In this document: positions 7,132 to 13,514 of the stretch, piece after piece
Layout of the letters: each line of letters opens with the position of its first letter
Numbering within the stretch: the stretch's first letter is position 1
Source of the DNA: Thermomonas sp.
GTDB lineage: Bacteria; Pseudomonadota; Gammaproteobacteria; Xanthomonadales; Xanthomonadaceae
Direction: 5' to 3'
Assembly: GCA_024711415.1 (NCBI GenBank)
Contig: JANJSW010000138.1
Location: 1 to 13,843, forward strand
DNA: 13,843 bases
Made by a program: the position numbers and the translations under genes
Notes under the pieces: model-generated
The model's database searches: none
Seen by the model: the letters and a program-made list of their open reading frames with translations, nothing else
Told to the model about the DNA's origin: nothing

Positions 7132-7932
7132 GTGCGGATCCGCGCGCTGCTGCTGGCGTCGGTGCTGTACCTCGCTGGTGGCGGCGCCCCCACATTTGCA
7201 AGTGCGCCCGAGGCGCGCGTGCTGTTTGTGGGCAACAGCCAGACATATGTCGGCAACCTACCCGCGGTGTTTTCCGCAATGGCGAACGCGAACGGCCATG
7301 CGGTCGCAAGCGACATGATTGTTCGCGGTGGCGCGACGCTCACCGATCGCCTGAACGACGGCACCATTGCCAAGGCACTGGACAAGCGTCGCTACGTCGC
7401 GCTGGTGCTTCAGGAGCGCGGCGGCGACCTGATCTGCGCGTTCGGCCAGCGATCCTGCACAAGCGCCAGGGCGTCACTTGCCACCATCGCACGCATGGCA
7501 AAAGCGAAGGGTGTCACCAGCATCGTCCTGCTCGGCACCTATCAGTCGGCAGCCATGCCTTCCAGAGCGCTTGCCGAACAGGAAGCTGCAGCAGCCGCCG
7601 AAGCGGGCATTGCCCATGTGGAGGTGTCGCAGACGTTGAGGTGCGTTGTGGAAGCCCAACCTTCCCTTGCCTGGCTCCATGCCGATGGCAGCCACCCGGG
7701 CAAGGACCTGACGCTGCTGAAGGCGATGCTGCTGCACCGCCAGCTGTTCGGCACCCTGCCGGCCCCGCGATCCGTGCTCGTGAGCGCACCCGTCTATGGC
7801 GTACAGAGCGGACTGACCGAAACTCTGCGCGCCGCCGATGCCCCCGCACCCAAAGCAGGAACCCGAAGGGCCGTTCACTTTCCAGCTGAGTCGATAAGCC
7901 TGTTGCTGGACGCGTTGGCTTCCGAGCGATAG
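7132..7932 (+). CDS. Secreted SGNH/GDSL-like hydrolase
   Basis: The protein has 266 residues and starts with GTG directly after the TGA of the M14 gene (zero gap, no evident ribosome site), so translation is probably coupled. No in-frame ATG occurs before codon 50, and the GTG start gives a good signal peptide (cleavage near T-F-A at 21-23). Block I is F-V-G-N-S-Q-T (nucleophile Ser36) in place of the classic G-D-S, followed by Gly41/Asn42. Block V is D185-G-S-H188 in H-A-D-G-S-H-P-G, which gives the Asp and His of the triad, and a V-L-Q-E strand (92-95) fits related SGNH proteins. An esterase or acyl-transfer role on an envelope polymer or lipid is possible; the substrate is unknown. Codon use looks less GC-biased at third positions than in the flanking genes. 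Confidence 0.8.
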   Translation: MRIRALLLASVLYLAGGGAPTFASAPEARVLFVGNSQTYVGNLPAVFSAMANANGHAVASDMIVRGGATLTDRLNDGTIAKALDKRRYVALVLQERGGDLICAFGQRSCTSARASLATIARMAKAKGVTSIVLLGTYQSAAMPSRALAEQEAAAAAEAGIAHVEVSQTLRCVVEAQPSLAWLHADGSHPGKDLTLLKAMLLHRQLFGTLPAPRSVLVSAPVYGVQSGLTETLRAADAPAPKAGTRRAVHFPAESISLLLDALASER

Positions 7933-7959
7933 CGCATCCGTTCCCTCGCGCACCTCAGC

Positions 7960-8586
7960 TCAGCAATTCTCGTACTTCCAGTTGCGCCGCTTGCCTTCGG
8001 CCATCCATTCGATGGCCTGCGCCAGGCGCTTGGCGCGGGTTTCCTCGCGCTTGGCCTCGACGATCCATTCGATGTATTCGCGTCGGCAGCCCGGCGGGAA
8101 GGCGTCGAACGTCGCTTTCGCCGCATGATTGTTCTCCAGCGCGGCGGCAAGGTCTGCGGGCGTTTCCGGCGGCGGTTTCGGCGCTGTCTTGCGCGCAGGC
8201 GATTTCACCCCGGCCTCGTTGAGCTGCATCGCCTTGCGCAGGTGCGCCAGCAGGGTCCGGTCCGGCGGCAGGTCCTGCAGCGAGGTCATCTTGCCGTAGC
8301 TGCCCATGCCGTCACGCGGCTCGCCTTCGCCCACCACCAGCGCGTGCTTCCAGAATCCGAATGAAGCGTGCTGCTTGAACGCCGCCATCCCGCACAGGAT
8401 GCCGCCGGCATGACTGAAGCTGGGCATGCCCCATTTGATCGACTCCTCGATCCCCGGACAGGCCGCGTGCACCAGCTCGCGCACATGGCGCAGGATCGGC
8501 TGCGCGAACGGCGCGGCGCGTTCGATGTAGGCGTCGATGCGGGGGTCGCGGGCCATGCGCTTGCCTGCCTTGGGAGTCCGCGCCAT
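7960..8586 (-). CDS. DUF1801 / YdeI (OmdA-type) domain protein
   Basis: This is a 208-residue soluble protein with two recognisable parts. Residues about 20-120 resemble DUF1801 (helix with Y-I-E-R-A, then the hallmark K-W-G-M-P-S-F at 51-57 and a beta core F-G-F-W-K). After a basic, proline-rich linker (about 128-145), residues 146-208 match the YdeI/OmpD-associated (OmdA) region: F-P-P-G-C-R-R-E-Y-I-E-W-I-x-E-A-K-R-E-E-T-R-x-K-R and a final E-G-K-R-R-N-W-K-Y. Its biochemical role is not known; E. coli YdeI has been linked to envelope stress and peptide resistance. A GGGAGG site 10 bases upstream (8597-8602) selects the ATG at 8586 over an in-frame ATG at 8613. The gene is divergent from the RNase gene, with only 33 bases between start codons. 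Confidence 0.88.
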   Translation of the reverse strand: MARTPKAGKRMARDPRIDAYIERAAPFAQPILRHVRELVHAACPGIEESIKWGMPSFSHAGGILCGMAAFKQHASFGFWKHALVVGEGEPRDGMGSYGKMTSLQDLPPDRTLLAHLRKAMQLNEAGVKSPARKTAPKPPPETPADLAAALENNHAAKATFDAFPPGCRREYIEWIVEAKREETRAKRLAQAIEWMAEGKRRNWKYENC

Positions 8587-8596
8587 TCTGCACCCA

Positions 8597-8602
8597 CCTC
8601 CC
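8597..8602 (-). promoter_or_regulatory. Ribosome-binding site that decides the YdeI-type gene start
   Basis: GGGAGG on the minus strand lies 10 bases before the ATG at 8586. It would lie inside the coding region if the farther ATG at 8613 were used. Confidence 0.7.
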
Positions 8603-8619
8603 ATCTGCAGCACGCGCCC

Positions 8620-9090
8620 ATGCGGCTACGCAATCCGATCGTCTGGCTGCTGCTGGCGCTCACCCTTGCGGCCGGCTGGCAGCAGTGGCGCGCGCAGCAG
8701 CATGCCCCGGCGACACCGCACGATTCCCCCGCCGCGCAAGCACCTGCGTCGCCCACCACAACCGACAGGGCAACCAATGCGGAGCCGCCTGCCGATCCCG
8801 GCCCGGCACTGCCCGCGTTCCTGCCGCCGGAAGCACGCGCCACCATCGCCCTGATCCAGCGCGGCGGCCCCTACCCTTACCGCCAGGACGGCCAGGTGTT
8901 CGGCAATCGCGAAGGCCTGCTGCCACGGCAGCCGCGCGGCTGGTACCGCGAATACACCGTCGATACCCCCGGCCTGCGCCACCGCGGCGCGCGCCGCATC
9001 GTCACCGGCGGCAACCCGCCCCGCGAGTGGTACTACAGCGACGACCACTACCGCAGCTTCCGCAGCTTCAACGCCGGGGTGCAGCCATGA
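8620..9090 (+). CDS. Barnase-like ribonuclease (N1/T1/Ba family) with N-terminal membrane anchor or signal
   Basis: This protein has 156 residues. The C-terminal part (about 68-156) is a guanyl-type RNase domain: F-G-N-R-E-G-L-L-P (94-102) aligns with barnase F-S-N-R-E-G-K-L-P, W-Y-R-E-Y carries the general base Glu111 (barnase E73), Arg120 and Arg126 match R83 and R87, and D-D-H-Y-R-S-F carries the general acid His143 (barnase H102). All catalytic residues are present. Residues 1-22 form a hydrophobic segment without a convincing A-x-A cleavage site, followed by a Gln/Ala/Pro/Thr-rich linker (about 21-68), so the enzyme is either secreted or tethered on the outer face of the inner membrane. 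No strong ribosome site is seen before the ATG. The stop overlaps the barstar-like start (ATGA), the expected arrangement for toxin and inhibitor. Confidence 0.9.
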   Translation: MRLRNPIVWLLLALTLAAGWQQWRAQQHAPATPHDSPAAQAPASPTTTDRATNAEPPADPGPALPAFLPPEARATIALIQRGGPYPYRQDGQVFGNREGLLPRQPRGWYREYTVDTPGLRHRGARRIVTGGNPPREWYYSDDHYRSFRSFNAGVQP

Positions 9091-9530
9091 CCAGTCTCGC
9101 CCAGATGCTGGAAGATCCCCGGCAGGCCGGGGTGTACTTCGTCCTCGACGAGGACATCGCCCTGCTCGACATCGCCTGCGGCGGCGCCGGCCTGCAAACC
9201 CTGCGCATCGACCTGCAGGGCTGCGAGGACAAGCCGTGCCTGCTGCAGCGGATGGTCGAAGGGTTGGCCACGCCGGCCGGACAGGGCTGCAACTGGGATG
9301 CACTCAGCGACCAGCTGCGCGACCTGTCGTGGCTGGACGCCTCCGGCTACGCCCTGCTGCTGCCGCACGCATCAGCATTGCGCGATGCCGACGCAACCAG
9401 CTTCGAAACCCTGCTGGACATCCTCGACGAGGCCAGCGTGGACTGGCAGGCCCGCGACATCCCGTTCTGGGCATTCCTGGCCCTGCCCGACCGCGACCTT
9501 GCGGATGAACCTGAGGCGCCCGCACGCTAG
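9087..9530 (+). CDS. Barstar-family ribonuclease inhibitor
   Basis: This 147-residue cytoplasmic protein should bind and block the RNase encoded just upstream. The start ATG overlaps the RNase stop in ATGA, so translation is coupled. The barstar signature G-C-N-W-D-A-L-S-D-Q-L (68-77) corresponds to barstar G-E-N-L-D-A-L-W-D-C-L, and Asp71 and Asp75 match Asp35 and Asp39, the residues that plug the barnase active site. A later F-x-x-L-L-D-I-L helix and a beta strand ending F-W-A-F-L-A-L close the fold. At 147 residues it is longer than the 90-residue Bacillus barstar; the extra length is an N-terminal beta region of about 35-40 residues and an acidic tail. The job is to protect the cytoplasm from RNase that fails to be exported. 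Confidence 0.88.
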   Translation: MTSLAQMLEDPRQAGVYFVLDEDIALLDIACGGAGLQTLRIDLQGCEDKPCLLQRMVEGLATPAGQGCNWDALSDQLRDLSWLDASGYALLLPHASALRDADATSFETLLDILDEASVDWQARDIPFWAFLALPDRDLADEPEAPAR

Positions 9531-9539
9531 CATGTGCGG

Positions 9540-10082
9540 ATGCAGACACCCGCCTTTCGCAACGCCACGCCCGCCGACATCGACGCCATCGTCGCCCTGG
9601 TGACTTCCGCCTACCGCGGCGATGCCAGCCGCGCCGGCTGGACCACCGAAGCCGACCTGCTGGACGGCAACCGCATCGACCCGGAGGTGCTGCGCACCGA
9701 TCTGGAACGGTCGCGCAGCCGCGTCCTGCTGGCGGAGGCCGACGGCGGGCTGCAGGCCTGCGCGCACGTGGCCGACGAGGACGGCGCCGGCTATTTCGGC
9801 ATGTTCGCGGTGCGCCCCGGGCTGCAGGGCGGCGGCCTGGGAAAGCAACTGCTGGCCGAGTGCGAACGCATCGCCCGCGACGAATGGCAGCTGCCGGTGA
9901 TGCGCATGACCGTGATCGACGTCCGCGACGAGCTGATCGCCTTCTACGAGCGCCGCGGCTATCGCCGCACCGGCGAGTTCAAGCCGTTCCCGTACGGCGA
10001 CACCCGCTTCGGCCAGCCCAAGCGCGACGACCTGCGTTTCGAGGTGCTGGAAAAACCCCTGCGCGTGGAGGCAGCGGCGTGA
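9540..10082 (+). CDS. GNAT-family N-acetyltransferase
   Basis: This 180-residue cytoplasmic protein has the GNAT fold. It begins F-R-N-A-T-P-A-D-I-D-A-I, typical of the N-terminal strand and helix. Motif A is V-R-P-G-L-Q-G-G-G-L-G (91-101), where Q-G-G-G-L-G binds the acetyl-CoA pyrophosphate. The C-terminal part carries A-F-Y-E-R-R-G-Y-R-R-T-G (about 134-145), the common motif B. Substrate unknown. It starts nine bases after the barstar stop; an in-frame GTG at 9534 is an equally possible start, giving 182 residues. Its stop overlaps the Rieske start (GTGA). Pairing of a GNAT with a Rieske ferredoxin near SUF iron-sulfur genes is something I recall from Xanthomonas genomes, but no suf gene is in this window. 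Confidence 0.92.
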   Translation: MQTPAFRNATPADIDAIVALVTSAYRGDASRAGWTTEADLLDGNRIDPEVLRTDLERSRSRVLLAEADGGLQACAHVADEDGAGYFGMFAVRPGLQGGGLGKQLLAECERIARDEWQLPVMRMTVIDVRDELIAFYERRGYRRTGEFKPFPYGDTRFGQPKRDDLRFEVLEKPLRVEAAA

Positions 10083-10408
10083 GCGCGGTCTGGACTTTTG
10101 TGTGCACCACCGCCGAACTGCTGCCGGGGGAAATGAAAGTCGCCTTCGATGAAGTCACCGGCACGCCGATCGCGGTGTTCAATCTCGATGGCATGTTCTA
10201 TGCGCTGGAAGACCAGTGCACGCACGAGGACTTCGAGCTGTCGGCCGGCCACTTCGACGCTGCCTCCGGGCAGGTGGAGTGCGTTCTGCACGGTGCAAAG
10301 TTCGACGTCCGCGAAGGCACCGCGCTGTGCGCGCCGGCCTACGAGCCGGTGGCAAAGTTCCCGGTGAAGGTGGAAGACGGCGCGGTGTTCACCCGCGACG
10401 ATCGCTGA
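10079..10408 (+). CDS. Rieske [2Fe-2S] ferredoxin-like protein (non-heme iron oxygenase ferredoxin type)
   Basis: This is a 109-residue soluble single-domain Rieske protein. The cluster ligands are Cys47 and His49 in C-T-H-E-D and Cys68 and His71 in C-V-L-H-G, with the expected spacing of 19 residues between the pairs. It resembles ferredoxins of aromatic-ring dioxygenases (BphF/NdoA type) and would pass single electrons to an oxygenase or another partner. No oxygenase or reductase subunit is nearby, so the partner is unknown; a link to the SUF pathway is only inferred. The start is GTG in GTGA, overlapping the GNAT stop, so the two are probably co-translated. The preceding sequence holds a purine run (gtggaggcag) that can act as a ribosome site inside the GNAT end. 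Confidence 0.93.
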   Translation: MSAVWTFVCTTAELLPGEMKVAFDEVTGTPIAVFNLDGMFYALEDQCTHEDFELSAGHFDAASGQVECVLHGAKFDVREGTALCAPAYEPVAKFPVKVEDGAVFTRDDR

Positions 10409-10486
10409 CCGCGGCACAGCTTCACCCTCCCCGCTCCGGCATGCCGACAGCCGCGCGACGATCCGCCGGACAATCGGCTGATGCGC

Positions 10487-10514
10487 GATCCGAGCGGGTT
10501 TCGTTGATCTTTTT
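10487..10514 (+). terminator. Weak candidate terminator after the Rieske gene
   Basis: GATCCGA (10487-10493) can pair with TCG and GATC (10501-10503, 10506-10509) with a two-base bulge and a 7-base loop, followed by TTTTT. The stem is short and imperfect, and it overlaps the -35 region of the next promoter. Confidence 0.3.
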
Positions 10515-10516
10515 GA

Positions 10517-10545
10517 TTGCCAATACGAATCGTTCGCATTAGCAT
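10517..10545 (+). promoter_or_regulatory. Sigma-70-type promoter of the TonB receptor gene
   Basis: TTGCCA (10517-10522) matches TTGACA at five of six positions. It is separated by 17 bases from TAGCAT (10540-10545), which matches TATAAT at four of six. The predicted transcription start is near 10552, leaving a leader of about 40 bases before the receptor ATG at 10592. The iron-box palindrome lies across the spacer. Confidence 0.6.
10522..10540 (+). promoter_or_regulatory. Fur-like operator (iron box)
   Basis: AATACGAA-TCG-TTCGCATT is a 19-bp palindrome with one mismatch between arms (AATACGAA against AATGCGAA). Length, symmetry and the A/T-rich arms fit Fur boxes in front of siderophore receptor genes, where the GATAATGATAATCATTATC consensus is often relaxed. 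It fills the space between -35 and -10, so a bound repressor would block polymerase. No binding evidence is available from sequence alone. Confidence 0.65.
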
Positions 10546-10591
10546 GCGCGGGTCGCAGCATTCAGCTGCCTTACCTTGTCCCGAGGATTCG

Positions 10592-12730
10592 ATGTTCCAG
10601 CCGCAGCGCCCGCGCCTCCGTCGCCCGTCCCATGCCCCCCTGACTTTGGCCATTGGCCTGGCGCTGTGCGCGCCCGCCTTCGCATCGGGGGTCGAGGACG
10701 ACGCCAGCAAGCGCGACCCCGCCAAGGACGTGGACGCGGTCATCGTGGTCGGCCAGCGCTACCTGCCGGACTACCAGGTGCGCACCACCCGTGGCGCCAC
10801 CAAGACCAACACCCCCCTGCTGAACGTGCCGCAGGCGGTCACCGTGGTCACCGACAAGCTGGTGGCCGACCAGGCCGTCACCAGCCTCAACGAAACCTTC
10901 CGCTACATGCCGGGCGTCGGCACCGCGCAGGGCGAAGGCAACCGCGACACCCCGGTCATGCGCGGCATCAGCTCCACCGGCGACTTCTATGTCGACGGCA
11001 TCCGCGACGACGTGCAGTACTTCCGCGACGTCTACAACCTGGAGCGCGTCGAGGCCCTGAAAGGCCCCAGCGCGATGATTTTCGGCCGCGGCGGCAGCGG
11101 CGGCGTCATCAACCGCGTCACCCGCATGGCCGACGGCATGAACCATCGCAGCGGCACCCTGCAGCTGGGCTCCAACCGCCGCCGGCGCGGCACCCTGGAC
11201 TTCGGCCAGGGCTTCGGCGAAACCGCCGGCTTCCGCGTCAATGCCGTGGTCGAGGACTCGCAGACCTTCCGCGACGACACCTACCTGAAGCGGTATGGCG
11301 TCAATCCCTCTTTCAATTTCGACCTCGGCGACGCCACCCGCGTGGTGCTGGCCTACGAACGCTTCCACGACGACCGCACCACCGATCGCGGCGTGCCTTC
11401 GTTCAACGGCCGCCCGCTGGCTACCGACCCGGCGACCTTCTTCGGCAACCCCAAGCTGAGCCGGACCGAAGCCGACGTGGACGCCTTCGACGTCATCATC
11501 GACCACGCCTTCAGCGAAGGCCTGAACCTGCGCAACCACCTGCGCTGGGCCGACTACGACAAGTACTACCAGAACGTGTTCCCGAGCAGCGTGGATGCCG
11601 CCGGCACCAGCGTGACGCTGGCCGCCTACCGCGCCGACACCACCCGCCGCAACCTGTTCAACCAGACCGACCTGGTTTGGGAAACCCGCAGCGGCGCGCT
11701 GAAGCACACCGTGCTGGCCGGCGTCGAGCTGGGCCGGCAGGTGACCGACAACTTCCGCCAGACCGGCTACTTCGCGCCCGGCGCCAACATCGTGCCGATC
11801 GCCGGCCCCAACGTGGACGTGGCGATCGACTTCCACCAGAGCGCCACCGATGCGGACAACCATGGCGTCGCGCGCACGTCGGCGGTGTACCTGCAGGACC
11901 AGATCGAGTTCTCGCCGCAGTGGCAGGCGATCCTCGGCGTGCGCTTCGACAACTTCCGCGTGGACCTGCGCAACAACCGCAGCGGACAGGCGTTCCGCAG
12001 CGACGACAACCTGCTCTCGCCGCGTGCCGGGCTGGTCTACAAGCCGCTTGAGAACGTGTCCTTCTACGCCAGCCTGAGCAAGGCGTTCCAGCCGCGCGCC
12101 GGGGACCAGCTGGCATCGCTCAACGCCAGCAATGCCTCGCTCGAGCCGGAAAGCTTCCGCAACCGCGAAATCGGCGCCAAGTGGGATATCCGCAAGGACC
12201 TGCAGGCGACCATCGCCGTCTACCGCCTCGACCGCAGCAACGTGGCGGTGACCGACCCCGCCGATTCGACCAGGATGCTGCTGGTCGACGGCCAGTACAC
12301 CGAGGGCGTGGAACTGGGCCTGGCCGGTCGCATCACCGATCGCTGGCAGGTCATGGGCGGCTATGCCTGGCAATCCGGCGAGATCACCGCCACCCAGTCG
12401 GCCACCGCGGTCGAAGGCAACCGGCTGGCGCAGCTGCCGCGCCATTCGGCCTCGCTGTGGAATCGCTACGACTTCAACGACACCTTCGGTGCGGGCCTGG
12501 GCATCGTGTACCGCGGCGAGATCTACGCCAACGTGGACAACAAGGTGGCACTGCCGGCCTTCACCCGGGTCGATGCGGCGGTCTACTGGACGCTCTCGCC
12601 GTCCCTGCAGCTGCAGCTCAACGTGGAGAACCTGGGCAATACCCGCTATTTCGCCAGCGCCCACAGCAACAACAACATCAGCCCGGGCGCGCCGCGCAGC
12701 GCATGGGTCAGCCTCAACTTCCGCTACTGA
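10592..12730 (+). CDS. TonB-dependent siderophore receptor
   Basis: This 712-residue outer-membrane receptor starts with a signal peptide (basic residues to 14, hydrophobic core 15-29, cleavage near A-F-A at 29-31). A putative TonB box (about 49-55, A-V-I-V-V-G-Q) precedes the plug domain (about 75-180). The plug holds T-P-L-L-N-V-P-Q-A-V-T-V-V, the P-V-M-R-G-I segment, Y-V-D-G-I-R-D and L-E-R-V-E-A-L-K-G-P-S-A, all typical of the siderophore-receptor subfamily (FhuA/Fiu/FcuA-like). A beta-barrel follows and ends in S-L-N-F-R-Y with a terminal aromatic residue, as needed for outer-membrane assembly. The start ATG has GAGGA at 10583-10587. The frame stays open to 10517, but that start lies on the -35 box. 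Iron control by a Fur-like site is likely. The siderophore (catecholate or hydroxamate) cannot be decided. Confidence 0.95.
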   Translation: MFQPQRPRLRRPSHAPLTLAIGLALCAPAFASGVEDDASKRDPAKDVDAVIVVGQRYLPDYQVRTTRGATKTNTPLLNVPQAVTVVTDKLVADQAVTSLNETFRYMPGVGTAQGEGNRDTPVMRGISSTGDFYVDGIRDDVQYFRDVYNLERVEALKGPSAMIFGRGGSGGVINRVTRMADGMNHRSGTLQLGSNRRRRGTLDFGQGFGETAGFRVNAVVEDSQTFRDDTYLKRYGVNPSFNFDLGDATRVVLAYERFHDDRTTDRGVPSFNGRPLATDPATFFGNPKLSRTEADVDAFDVIIDHAFSEGLNLRNHLRWADYDKYYQNVFPSSVDAAGTSVTLAAYRADTTRRNLFNQTDLVWETRSGALKHTVLAGVELGRQVTDNFRQTGYFAPGANIVPIAGPNVDVAIDFHQSATDADNHGVARTSAVYLQDQIEFSPQWQAILGVRFDNFRVDLRNNRSGQAFRSDDNLLSPRAGLVYKPLENVSFYASLSKAFQPRAGDQLASLNASNASLEPESFRNREIGAKWDIRKDLQATIAVYRLDRSNVAVTDPADSTRMLLVDGQYTEGVELGLAGRITDRWQVMGGYAWQSGEITATQSATAVEGNRLAQLPRHSASLWNRYDFNDTFGAGLGIVYRGEIYANVDNKVALPAFTRVDAAVYWTLSPSLQLQLNVENLGNTRYFASAHSNNNISPGAPRSAWVSLNFRY

Positions 12731-12738
12731 GCTGACCC

Positions 12739-13368
12739 ATGAATCACGACACTTCGGCGCGTCGGCGCAGCAATGCAAGTTATCGCTGGATCCGCCAGCT
12801 GCACCTGTGGATCGGCGCCTGGGGCGCGTTGGCGGCGATCCTGTACGGCATCACCGGGCTGGTGATGAACCACCGCTTCGGCGATGGCGCATGGCCGCAG
12901 GGCGAAAGCAGCGAGACCGCGCGCGTCGAGCTTGCGATTCCGGTCGAGGCGCGCGCAACGCCGGAGCAGCTGTCGCTGTGGCTGCGCGCCCGGCAACAGC
13001 TGGACGCCCAAGTCATCCGCAAGGGCGGGCCCGGCGGCGGCGAAGGCAAGCCGGCGCCCAAGTGGACCTTGAGCGGCGGCACCGCGGGCAGTTCGTGGTC
13101 ACTGGAGTATGCCCCGGGCGACGAGAGCGCCACGCTCAAGCGCAGCAACCACTCGTCGCTGGCCGCCTTCAACCGCCTGCACAAGGCGGTGGGCGGCGGG
13201 CTGTTCTGGATCCTGCTGGCCGACAGCTTTGCCATCGGCATGCTGCTGCTGGGCCTGTCCGGGATCTGGATGTGGGCCCGCGGGCGCAGCTGGCGCGAGA
13301 TGGCGTTCAGCGTGATGGGCCTGTCCACCCTGGCATTCGTCGCCGTAATGGGACTGGCGCTGGGCTAG
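12739..13368 (+). CDS. PepSY-associated transmembrane protein next to the TonB receptor
   Basis: This 209-residue inner-membrane protein has three hydrophobic segments: about 21-43, 152-180 and 189-208. The first carries R-Q-L-H-L-W-I-G-A-W-G and ends M-N-H-R-F; the second follows F-N-R-L-H-K-A-V-G and ends in G-L-S-G-I-W-M-W-A-R-G, the typical exit of PepSY-associated TM proteins. Between them is a loop of about 105 residues with a glycine-rich patch. His22, His45 and His148 lie near membrane ends and could bind haem, as suspected for PepSY proteins in siderophore-iron reduction (FpvG-like). It starts eight bases after the receptor stop, so both should come from the same Fur-type promoter. 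An electron-transfer or ferric-siderophore release role is inferred. Length is normal for the short PepSY-TM group. Confidence 0.85.
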   Translation: MNHDTSARRRSNASYRWIRQLHLWIGAWGALAAILYGITGLVMNHRFGDGAWPQGESSETARVELAIPVEARATPEQLSLWLRARQQLDAQVIRKGGPGGGEGKPAPKWTLSGGTAGSSWSLEYAPGDESATLKRSNHSSLAAFNRLHKAVGGGLFWILLADSFAIGMLLLGLSGIWMWARGRSWREMAFSVMGLSTLAFVAVMGLALG

Positions 13369-13403
13369 CCTTGGGCGGCTGGTCCGGACGGCTCCACCCC
13401 ATC

Positions 13404-13434
13404 AAAAAGAGGTGCGGCACATCCCTGTGCCGCA
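13404..13434 (-). terminator. Intrinsic terminator behind the HutD-family gene
   Basis: TGCGGCACA (13413-13421) and TGTGCCGCA (13426-13434) form a perfect 9-bp stem with a 4-base loop. On the minus strand the stem is followed by CCTCTTTTTG, a good T-tract. On the plus strand there is no T-run, so for the PepSY transcript it would be only a weak stop or a 3'-end-protecting hairpin. Confidence 0.85.
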
Positions 13435-13514
13435 GCGACGTCAATTCCGTTGACGCCGCCTTTGACCTTGAAAACCCCAGGGGATGAGGGTTGAGCAAAG
13501 CCGCTCGGCTTTGG

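Noticed and set aside
10517..10591. N-terminal extension of the TonB receptor frame
   Set aside because: The upstream start lies on the -35 element, and the ATG at 10592 has a ribosome site and gives a normal signal peptide.
10571..12778. An open frame of about 735 codons antisense to the TonB receptor
   Set aside because: The receptor frame has a signal peptide, plug motifs and a terminal aromatic residue. The antisense product is a Gly/Val/Ala/His-rich shadow.
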